From assembly GCA_016550425.1 (NCBI GenBank), contig JABXGS010000073.1:1-11874 (forward strand): a DNA stretch of 11,874 bases, read 5' to 3'. Positions 1-5,783 of this stretch are shown here, in pieces (the first letter of the stretch is position 1; each line of letters starts with the position of its first letter). A program made the position numbers and the translations under genes. The notes beneath the pieces are model-generated. The model worked only from the letters and a program-made list of their open reading frames with translations. It did not search any database and was not told the DNA's origin. The stretch is from an archaeon (lineage in GTDB: Archaea; Asgardarchaeota; Hermodarchaeia; Hermodarchaeales; Hermodarchaeaceae).

Positions 1-452
1 AAGAGACCGACGAGAAGCAATCCCAGCAGATGTAACATGAATGGATCTTGAATCACAAGCCCAATTCGAATGACTTCCAAAAGAAAGATGAACGCCCGGT
101 GCATACAAATCCAGATTCCTATCCACGCAGCGAATACGAGCAAGAACCCCAGAATGTATTGGAATCCCCGTCGACTACGTTCCAGCGTTCCCAATGGGAG
201 GAGCCACACAAAATAGACGATATAGAGCACAATAACCCCCACAGACGCGAAGAAAATGCCGATATCATGCAAGGTCGCCAACCCAAGGGGATTCCCTTGA
301 ACAAAGGGGATCTGATAGAAATCGGGGGGGAACACCCCCGTATCAAAAAACGCCACAAGATACTGCCACGATTTATGGATGATTCCAACTCCGAAAAAGT
401 ACAAAAGAAACCCCAGTAACCCAAAAAGGATTAACCCAATCCATTCTTTCAC
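1..452 (-). CDS. Multi-pass membrane protein, N-terminal part (runs off left edge)
   Basis: An open frame runs on the minus strand to the left edge with no stop, giving 150 visible residues. It has no ATG start, so it is easily missed. Hydrophobic stretches at about residues 5-25, 63-85, 97-117 and 137-150 look like membrane helices, with a hydrophobic run at 118-134. An aromatic-rich loop at 26-62 joins helices 1 and 2, and an Arg-rich turn (ERSRR, 91-95) precedes helix 3. The chosen GTG at 452-450 gives MKEWIGLILF and has GGTGAGG 9 bases upstream. In-frame GTGs at 467 and 485 are alternatives; a TAG at 494-492 closes the frame. The opposing-frame readings here are low-complexity and charged, while this frame has coherent membrane topology. 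I do not recognise the family. It is transcribed divergently from the HTH-LAGLIDADG gene. Confidence 0.7.
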   Translation of the reverse strand, partial: MKEWIGLILFGLLGFLLYFFGVGIIHKSWQYLVAFFDTGVFPPDFYQIPFVQGNPLGLATLHDIGIFFASVGVIVLYIVYFVWLLPLGTLERSRRGFQYILGFLLVFAAWIGIWICMHRAFIFLLEVIRIGLVIQDPFMLHLLGLLLVGL

Positions 453-648
453 CGAAAGCGTCCTCACCCAATCACCAAGCCACACCCGCCCCTAGCCCAA
501 CCGAATCATAAAAAGTTATGCAAATAATGGCCATCCACCGTCACCTTGCCAGCAAGTAGGCGATAATTGACCAACTTGGCTTGAAGAGACTATCGGGGAA
601 CAGACCAATCCCCATTTCCACACACATGAGGCTCCACCCACCACAACC

Positions 649-657
649 CATAAAAAC
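649..657 (+). promoter_or_regulatory. Possible TATA box for the HTH-LAGLIDADG gene
   Basis: CATAAAAAC stands out from a C-rich background. Placing an archaeal start site about 27 bases downstream puts transcription initiation near 680, next to the 682-710 inverted repeat and about 54 bases before ATG 734. This is positional inference only; no BRE is clear. Confidence 0.3.
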
Positions 658-681
658 GAACCAAAACCCGCGCCCCACCAC

Positions 682-710
682 CTGTGGAGTTCAAAAACCA
701 ATCTCCACAG
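682..710. promoter_or_regulatory. Perfect 8-bp inverted repeat, possible operator or 5' leader hairpin
   Basis: CTGTGGAG (682-689) and CTCCACAG (703-710) are exact reverse complements separated by 13 bases. The centres of the two arms are 21 bp apart, about two helical turns, as expected for a dimeric HTH regulator. The site sits 23 bases before ATG 734 and just after a TATA-like sequence. It could be an autoregulatory operator for the downstream HTH protein or an RNA hairpin in its leader. Confidence 0.4.
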
Positions 711-733
711 ACATCAGTGAGGCGCATCCCACC

Positions 734-2347
734 ATGCCCAAACCCTCCCAAAAACCCCGTGACCACGCCCCCATGAACCTCTGGCACCCCCCCATCGGTG
801 ACACCCCCATCACCTCCCTCCCCCACCTCCACACCCTCCTCAACACCGAATACCCCGGACTCCACCACAACCCCAACTACCCCGCCTGGCTCCACGACGC
901 CGAAACCCACCTCCAACTCATCCACCACCTAAAAGATCAAACCCATCTCCAACGCGGCGACCGCAAACGCATCGGCCAGGAACTCGGTATCACTCGCCAA
1001 AAATTCACCGCCTGGGCCCAAGACGCCCGCAAACCCCGCCTCTACTACGAACTCGACCGCATGCTCTCCAAAACCCAAGCCCAAGCAACCATCACCCAGA
1101 TTCATGAAGCAAACAACGGGCTCCATTCCACTGAGGATGTTAGTGATCGTCTTCAATCCTATTTTCTTACCCCACTCCTCGAACAAAGTAAACAACACAC
1201 CAAACGCCTCCACCAATGCACCCTCTATTTCCAAGCTGTCGACCTCCTCAAAGACGGCGGCGCCTACCTCGACGCCGCACGACACCTTGACATCCACCAC
1301 TCCCAAATCATGCACTGGCTCGACGGCAGCCGCCCAGACTACATCGAACTCACCCGCCACATCCCCCAACAACAACTCGAACCCCACTGGAAATGGCTCC
1401 CCCTCACCCTCGAACGCGCCTTCATCCCCACACACCTCATCACCGTCCCCGACCAGGTCACCCACCACACACAAATCAACAACGTCCTCGACCAACTCAC
1501 CCCACTCGACAACGACGCCATGCAACACTGGGAGACCCGATTCGGACCACCCAACCCCGAAGACGCCTTCTACTACCTCCTCGGCCTTATCGTCAGCGAC
1601 TATGACAAACAACGCCCTCGCATTTCTTCGACAGAGCTCATACTCAACCTGTCAAAGAACTACTCTTGGAGCGAACAAGTCGGCGAAGCTGCCAGCTACT
1701 ATTTGGGCCAACTTGGTATTCATTCCAAAGAAGGTAAACCGCATGATTCATCCGCTGGAAAAGGTATGTGCCATAAGTGGCGAACTCAGAAGAGCCCCCT
1801 TCTAACCTGGATCATCCAAACAGTTCTTGGTCTTCAACCTTATCAGCGAACTACTTACTATCCAATCCAAGCAAATTGGATTCTCAATGCACCTAAAGAA
1901 TTGAAAATTGCTTTCTTGCAAGGGCTTAATGATGGTGATGGGTGTGCTAGTGTTAAAGACCAGTGTTTGAGTAACACTTGTGGTCCAAACATCTCATTTG
2001 TTCAGAAATTACTTGCTTCTTTTGATATTACATCTTCTCATGATGAGTACAAAGTGAGAATCTATTCTCTTAATGGAATAATCCATGCAACAGATTTACC
2101 TTTCTTTCGACATGCTACACAACGCCAATCAAATGCACAAAAATTAGCTCAGATGGCAAAGATTCGTCAAAACCAGCCTAATGGTATTAATTCTCCGGAA
2201 GTTCTTGATAGAATGATAGAACTGCATGACATGGGTTGTTCAATGGGGAGAATTGCTGAGATTCTTTTTGACGAATTTGATGTTTCTTTTGATTCAAGTA
2301 CAGTTAGACGTCGTTTAGAAGCCCTAGATGAAATAGATTATAAATAA
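734..2347 (+). CDS. HTH-LAGLIDADG-HTH protein (homing-endonuclease-like, possible regulator)
   Basis: This is a 537-residue protein if it starts at ATG 734, which has GTGAGG 11 bases upstream. In-frame ATG 626 and TTG 581 would add a low-complexity Pro/Thr/His leader. Two related HTH units occur at about residues 74-101 (GQELGITRQKFTAWAQDARKP) and 168-202 (ARHLDIHHSQIMHWLDGSRP), each followed by a matching Tyr-Glu-Leu or Ile-Glu-Leu segment. The centre carries two LAGLIDADG-type helices, LLGLIVSDY (282-290) and LQGLNDGDG (395-403), with the expected catalytic acids at D289 and D402. A third HTH lies at about 485-531 (GRIAEILFDEFDVSFDSSTV). LAGLIDADG proteins cut DNA as homing endonucleases or, as in bacterial WhiA, serve as regulators after losing catalysis; here both aspartates remain. 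It lacks intein ends. Codon usage changes abruptly inside the gene (see findings). The assignment to LAGLIDADG is fairly firm; the biological role is inferred. Confidence 0.75.
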   Translation: MPKPSQKPRDHAPMNLWHPPIGDTPITSLPHLHTLLNTEYPGLHHNPNYPAWLHDAETHLQLIHHLKDQTHLQRGDRKRIGQELGITRQKFTAWAQDARKPRLYYELDRMLSKTQAQATITQIHEANNGLHSTEDVSDRLQSYFLTPLLEQSKQHTKRLHQCTLYFQAVDLLKDGGAYLDAARHLDIHHSQIMHWLDGSRPDYIELTRHIPQQQLEPHWKWLPLTLERAFIPTHLITVPDQVTHHTQINNVLDQLTPLDNDAMQHWETRFGPPNPEDAFYYLLGLIVSDYDKQRPRISSTELILNLSKNYSWSEQVGEAASYYLGQLGIHSKEGKPHDSSAGKGMCHKWRTQKSPLLTWIIQTVLGLQPYQRTTYYPIQANWILNAPKELKIAFLQGLNDGDGCASVKDQCLSNTCGPNISFVQKLLASFDITSSHDEYKVRIYSLNGIIHATDLPFFRHATQRQSNAQKLAQMAKIRQNQPNGINSPEVLDRMIELHDMGCSMGRIAEILFDEFDVSFDSSTVRRRLEALDEIDYK

Positions 2348-2373
2348 AGGAACCTGGATAACCTCGATTTCGC

Positions 2374-2799
2374 TCAAGTTTGTGGTTGATGAAAACTTAC
2401 ATGAAATGATTGAATTCTTTCCTCTGAATCCAAAAGAACTGCGATACGTGTACCAATTGGCCTATGATCTAATGCATCGAATTCCGAATCAATTGGATAA
2501 ATAATCTTTCTTCCATCAGGTAATCTAAAAATCCAATTTTCTCCTTCAGTTCCTTCATAAAGAGCATAAACACCAAATTCTCCAGGAACCGTGTAGAAGA
2601 GATAGTCTGAATCATTTTGAATAATTTGCGCGTTTTGCGTATCAAGGGTTTCAATGAAATCAATCTGTTCCTGAATTGCTCTAATGACGTCATCCCATGT
2701 TTGACAACCATCCGCGAGCCATCTAAACCGCAATACATGAGATCGTATCTGATCTAATTCTTCCCTTTCTTCCCAACTTAGATTTGGTTTTTCAGACAT
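2374..2799 (-). CDS. Conserved small protein, downstream member of tandem paralogue pair
   Basis: This 141-residue protein has no recognised family. Its N-terminal half is helical and acidic (about residues 7-55). The C-terminal half looks beta-rich, with the motifs YTVPGEFGVYA (68-78) and PIGTRIAVLLDS (113-124). It aligns without gaps to the upstream neighbour over about 129 positions with about 47 identities, so the two are duplicates. Its ATG overlaps the neighbour's TGA in ATGTCTGA (2799-2792), and AGGTG lies about 7 bases upstream, which implies translational coupling. The helical-then-small-beta layout and the G-x-R-x-AVL motif loosely resemble the coiled-coil plus OB region of proteasomal ATPases; this is only a low-confidence structural guess. 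It converges on the HTH-LAGLIDADG gene with 26 bases between their stops. Confidence 0.75.
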   Translation of the reverse strand: MSEKPNLSWEEREELDQIRSHVLRFRWLADGCQTWDDVIRAIQEQIDFIETLDTQNAQIIQNDSDYLFYTVPGEFGVYALYEGTEGENWIFRLPDGRKIIYPIDSEFDALDHRPIGTRIAVLLDSEERIQSFHVSFHQPQT

Positions 2800-3280
2800 C
2801 TTTTACACCTTTGATTTTCGCCTTTAATGGGCCCTTGACTTCTGAGACTCTGAAATTCAGAACATTACAATCTGAGTCAAGTAATACTACAATTCGAGAG
2901 CCAATTGGAGTATCTTTGAGGAGGTCGTAGTGAGGGGCTATTGGTACACGAACGATTTGTTCAGTGTGAAGTTTGAAATGATAATTGCGCTCCTCTCGTT
3001 GAACAAAGGTTGCGTATGCTCCATAATGACTAGGAACGTGATACAGGAGCATCCCTTCACAATTGTCGAGAATTCGAGCACCTTTCTCTTTAAATTCGTT
3101 AATTGATTGGGCACGTTCCCTAAGAGCGGCTATGACTTGTTTCCAGGTGCTTTTGCCATCGACTATGCCTTTGAAAAGCATAAATTGTGTTTGAATATCA
3201 TAAAGCTCATCCCACTCTTCAGGTGTGAGCCCAGAATACAGATCGTCAGGATCTGCATCGACAGGTAGATTTTGATTCAT
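2792..3280 (-). CDS. Conserved small protein, upstream member of tandem paralogue pair
   Basis: This 162-residue protein is the paralogue of the gene that follows it. It shares the order helical region (about residues 18-72), YHVPSHYGAYA motif, beta segment, and PIGSRIVVLLDS motif. Extra residues lie at the N-terminus (acidic, DADPDD) and at the basic C-terminus (KGPLKAKIKG). ATG 3280 is supported by GAGGTGA 9 bases upstream and a TATA-like CATATAAAC about 40 bases upstream. An out-of-frame ATG at 3287 sits closer to the ribosome site but opens only a very short frame. Hydrophilicity and the lack of a signal peptide suggest a cytosolic protein. No catalytic motif is seen and the function is unknown. 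The pair was probably made by tandem duplication and is co-transcribed. Confidence 0.78.
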   Translation of the reverse strand: MNQNLPVDADPDDLYSGLTPEEWDELYDIQTQFMLFKGIVDGKSTWKQVIAALRERAQSINEFKEKGARILDNCEGMLLYHVPSHYGAYATFVQREERNYHFKLHTEQIVRVPIAPHYDLLKDTPIGSRIVVLLDSDCNVLNFRVSEVKGPLKAKIKGVKDV

Positions 3281-3289
3281 AGGTCATTT

Positions 3290-3327
3290 TCACCTCTCCA
3301 AATGCCGCTAATTTGGTTTGTTTATAT
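3290..3327 (-). promoter_or_regulatory. TATA box and ribosome binding site of the paralogue pair
   Basis: Reading the minus strand, CATATAAAC (3327-3319) is followed by GGAGAGGTGA (3299-3290) and then ATG 3280. A start site about 26 bases after the TATA centre would fall near 3297, leaving a short leader that just includes the GAGGTGA core. The spacing is typical for archaea. Confidence 0.5.
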
Positions 3328-3345
3328 GCGTTCTGGTCTGTTTTG

Positions 3346-3408
3346 CTAACAATTGGTTAGAAATTGATATCGATACCCAGTTTCTAAAATTTCTAATTGA
3401 ATATCGAT
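3346..3408. repeat. Nested direct and inverted repeats in AT-rich spacer
   Basis: Visible elements are CTAAC/GTTAG around a 5-base centre (3346-3360); TAGAAATT (3358-3365) inverted as AATTTCTA (3388-3395); and the near-identical direct repeats ATTGATATCGAT (3363-3374) and ATTGAATATCGAT (3396-3408). They lie upstream of the paralogue-pair promoter and could be regulator sites or simply AT-rich coincidence. Confidence 0.4.
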
Positions 3409-3474
3409 TTTTAACCCCACAATTCGATAGAATTTTTTCTAGACTAGTATTCGCCTTTATCACTTACGAAAATA

Positions 3475-3517
3475 GGCTAATTTGACCTTATTTTGGAAAA
3501 ATAAGACCAATTAAGCC
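3475..3517 (-). terminator. Long 3' hairpin after the Cys-Ala-tail gene
   Basis: Two 20-base arms (3475-3494 and 3498-3517) flank a 3-base loop. In minus-strand RNA 18 of 20 positions pair, two of them as G-U wobbles; in plus-strand RNA those two positions become A-C and C-A mismatches. The fold therefore favours the minus transcript. It begins 4 bases after the stop codon at 3524-3522. It may be a terminator or a 3'-end stabiliser; there is no long U tract directly after it. Confidence 0.5.
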
Positions 3518-3521
3518 CCTG

Positions 3522-5360
3522 TTACCTTCCCCCGCCGGCACACGCGCAGGCGCAAGATACACATGCACAAGCACAAGCACAGCTGCGACCGCTAAACGAG
3601 CTTCTGGGAGGGGGTGGTGGAGGCGGTCGAAATGCCGTTGCAATCTGGTTGGCGAGGTTTTGGAAGCCGGCGACGACGTTGTTGGCGAAGTTTTGGGTGC
3701 CGAGGACGGTGGCGTTGGCGAAGTTGGTGAGGTTGATGGGGGTGGTGGGGCGGATGCCGGTGGTGGGGATGGTGGTGGTGGGGGTGCCTGGGGGGTGGGT
3801 GATGGTGTGGGGGCGGGGGTGGCTGGCGAGGATCCACCACCAGTACCAGCCGGGGACGTAGTAGGTGGGGTAGGTTTTGATGCGGCGTTCGTAGTCGGGG
3901 GTGAGGAGGAGCCATTCGGCGTAGTCGGTGAGGGCGCTGGCTTGGGCGGTGGGGGTGGTGGCGAGGTCGATTTGTTTCCAGGCTTGGTCGATCATGCGGG
4001 TGTAGAAGGCTTTGGTGTCGGTGCGACTATACCCTTCGAGTTTGCGGGCGGTGGTTTTGATGAGGGTGTTGAGCATGGTGCGGACGCTGGTTTTGTGCAG
4101 GTTGCCTTGGGGGGTGATGGCTTTGAGGAAGAGGCGTTCATAGTAGTGGAGGCGGCCTTTGGCGCTGGCGGCTTTCGCGATCGCGTCGGGGTTGGGGTGG
4201 AAGGTGGGTTTAGCTTTGCCGGTTCGTTGGACGGTGATGAGCTCTTTTTTGAGTAGGCCGAAGACGACCATGGTGAAGACGCGGTCCAGGGGGGTTTCGT
4301 TGAGGACGGCGGCTTCGATGACGGTGAGGCCGCGGCGGATGCCCAGGGCTTCGACTTTGACAGCGGGGGGGAGGTAGCCGCGTTTGACGAGGCGGCGTCC
4401 CGCACCAGCAAGGCGGGTACTTTTGATGGCGCCGATGCAGCAGGCGCCGAAGAAGATGATGAAAATGACGGCGTAGATGAGGAGTTCGCCGTATTCTTCT
4501 AAGAAGGCCCAGAGGTCGATGCTTGTGGTGGTGCCGCCGTTGGTGGTGTAGTAGGTGGTGATGTAGGATTCATCGTAGGGGAAGCCGATGCCGTGGAGGA
4601 TGCCTTGATAATTGGCGAGGTTAGTGTATTCCCATACGTAGACCAGGTTGGTGTTGGTCCAGTAGTGGGTCGTGGGGGCGTTGTAATAGTATTTGGCGAT
4701 GGTGCCGTTGTTGAAGCCTGGTGGGAAGTGCAGATGGCAGGCAAGATAGTCGGTGCCCCGGTTGTAACTGGATCCATACCAGGTGGGAATGAATTCATAT
4801 CCGACATAACCGGGAGTGGCGGGGTCGGTATCAAGATAGACCATGTGACCCTGGTTGCCCCAGACTAGAATCGTGCCTTCTTCCCCATTTCCGGGTTGGA
4901 CGGCTGGGGGAATATAAATCTCAATTCCAATATCAACTACAGAGGAAGGTGCGATGGAGGTGAGTTCAACATAGGGTGCACCTTCAAGGGACCAGTAAGC
5001 ACGAAAGCTAGATAGTTGATAGTAGGTGTTAGGTAATCCGATATCGATGTAGTCGAATTCGGTGCCGTAATTTTCAAAGGTGATAGAGTAGTTGATGAGT
5101 GCGGATGCATCTATTTGGGGAAAGACTTGTACGGTTTCATTGAGGATCCGGAAATCATAGTTTACAGGGCTCAGTCGGTGTGATGTTGCGTTGATATTTG
5201 GGGTACTGGTTCCTGAGAAACCATGAGCAAGGACTAATGGACTAGCAAATGTGATGAACAGGCACACCATGAGAGCAATGGGGAAGAATTTGATACGGGT
5301 CAATAGTTGGGCACATCCTTCAATGATCTTTCTGTTTAGTTGATTGTTGGCTAATATCAT
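3522..5360 (-). CDS. Large single-pass membrane protein with Cys-Ala repeat tail
   Basis: The protein has 612 residues from ATG 5360. A signal-like segment lies at about 24-46 (ends SPLVLAHG), a predicted extracellular beta-rich aromatic domain at about 60-285, and one membrane helix at about 291-311. A cytoplasmic part follows at about 315-500, including LTVIEAAVLNETPLDRVF and FGLLKKELITV, which resembles a winged-helix-like segment seen in DUF2207-type proteins. Then come a Pro/Thr-rich linker (512-545), repeated F-A-N units (546-577), a run of seven prolines (579-585), and a tail of alternating Cys and Ala ending GGGR (594-612). The ATG overlaps the upstream zinc-ribbon gene by 41 bases. 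A TTG at 5303, just after that gene's stop with GAAGGATG upstream, would give a shorter signal peptide and is a credible alternative start. Codon usage is chimeric. The DUF2207 link is tentative and the function unknown. Confidence 0.75.
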   Translation of the reverse strand: MILANNQLNRKIIEGCAQLLTRIKFFPIALMVCLFITFASPLVLAHGFSGTSTPNINATSHRLSPVNYDFRILNETVQVFPQIDASALINYSITFENYGTEFDYIDIGLPNTYYQLSSFRAYWSLEGAPYVELTSIAPSSVVDIGIEIYIPPAVQPGNGEEGTILVWGNQGHMVYLDTDPATPGYVGYEFIPTWYGSSYNRGTDYLACHLHFPPGFNNGTIAKYYYNAPTTHYWTNTNLVYVWEYTNLANYQGILHGIGFPYDESYITTYYTTNGGTTTSIDLWAFLEEYGELLIYAVIFIIFFGACCIGAIKSTRLAGAGRRLVKRGYLPPAVKVEALGIRRGLTVIEAAVLNETPLDRVFTMVVFGLLKKELITVQRTGKAKPTFHPNPDAIAKAASAKGRLHYYERLFLKAITPQGNLHKTSVRTMLNTLIKTTARKLEGYSRTDTKAFYTRMIDQAWKQIDLATTPTAQASALTDYAEWLLLTPDYERRIKTYPTYYVPGWYWWWILASHPRPHTITHPPGTPTTTIPTTGIRPTTPINLTNFANATVLGTQNFANNVVAGFQNLANQIATAFRPPPPPPPRSSFSGRSCACACACVSCACACAGGGR

Positions 5361-5694
5361 TCAAGAGCTTTTGGGCGCTTTCGGCGTCGTTTCGCGCCAA
5401 GTCATCGAGGACCCTTTCGTCGATATCTTCGTTGGTGGCTTCGATGATAACTCGTCCCCAGTAGCCACAGTGAAGACAGCGGTACTTGGGGGGAGTTATC
5501 CCCATGGCACCACCGATGTCATACCAGGTTTCTTGACCGCGAATATTGGGGGATTTGCATTTCGGGCAAATTTGGATCCTGATGAGTTTTCCCTCTCTTT
5601 TCAAGTCACTTAGAACCTGGGTGAGCTGTTTAACGATGGCTTCACTTGATAGTGAATTAGAAGAGGGAGGTGGGGGATTAGACACCATTGACAT
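5320..5694 (-). CDS. Small zinc-ribbon protein
   Basis: A 124-residue soluble protein. A Ser/Pro-rich leader (residues 5-17) precedes a short helix (18-35) and a single zinc ribbon formed by CPKC (43-46) and CLHC (73-76), with a long 26-residue insert between the knuckles (GGAMGITPPKYR). The C-terminal 40 residues are acidic and helical. Such ribbons bind nucleic acid or proteins; no partner is evident beyond the neighbours. It overlaps the start of the Cys-Ala-tail gene by 41 bases and follows the zinc-ribbon membrane gene by 89 bases. Within that gap, CTTAAAATAAAG (about 5726-5737, minus strand) could act as its own TATA box. A second in-frame ATG lies two codons downstream. Confidence 0.75.
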   Translation of the reverse strand: MSMVSNPPPPSSNSLSSEAIVKQLTQVLSDLKREGKLIRIQICPKCKSPNIRGQETWYDIGGAMGITPPKYRCLHCGYWGRVIIEATNEDIDERVLDDLARNDAESAQKLLNDISQQSTKQKDH

Positions 5695-5783
5695 ATTCAG
5701 CTCGCTAAGGCCTAAATGGGGAATTTTGCTTTATTTTAAGTTGGACTAGGTTAAGACAGGCTTTTGTGTTTTCCGTCTTGGAA

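Larger units (their letters stand above)
453..733. other. Divergent intergenic region
   Basis: This spacer separates the membrane-protein start from the preferred ATG of the HTH-LAGLIDADG gene. It holds AT-rich runs at about 505-525, a TATA-like CATAAAAAC at 649-657, and a perfect inverted repeat at 682-710. From about 600 onward it is very rich in C and A, like the gene that follows. If that gene starts upstream at ATG 626 or TTG 581, part of this region would be coding. No RNA gene is seen. Confidence 0.5.
3281..3521. other. AT-rich intergenic region with promoter, repeats and hairpin
   Basis: This is about 240 bases between the large Cys-Ala-tail gene (whose 3' end is at 3522) and the paralogue pair (start at 3280), both on the minus strand. 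It contains a 43-base hairpin next to the upstream gene's stop, nested direct and inverted repeats at 3346-3408, and a TATA box plus ribosome site for the downstream gene. It is clearly more AT-rich than its flanks. I see no ORF with good coding character. Confidence 0.6.

Noticed and set aside
48..419. Plus-strand 123-codon frame at the left edge
   Set aside because: It is the charged, low-complexity antisense of a minus-strand frame with good membrane-helix structure. The ATG-started minus frame at 119-424 was rejected for the same reason: it is out of phase with the helices.
929..1612. Long minus-strand reading frame antisense to the HTH-LAGLIDADG gene
   Set aside because: It is rich in Val, Gly, Glu and Asp because the sense strand uses codons ending in C and A; such bias removes antisense stops. 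No domain is visible and the sense frame has clear motifs.
1104..1805. Ser/Thr/Pro-rich alternative plus frame inside the HTH-LAGLIDADG gene
   Set aside because: A +1 shadow of C-rich codons; no fold-like pattern, while the main frame continues through both LAGLIDADG helices.
734..2347. Intein or intron-encoded endonuclease
   Set aside because: There is no N-terminal splicing Cys or Ser block and no C-terminal His-Asn, and no split host gene can be recognised on either side.
3346..3408. CRISPR-like array
   Set aside because: Only two short imperfect direct repeats with no regular repeat-spacer series.
3660..4256. 198-residue plus-strand reading frame antisense to the Cys-Ala-tail gene
   Set aside because: Gly/Val/Asp-rich low complexity created by the same codon bias; no ribosome site, domain or sensible composition.
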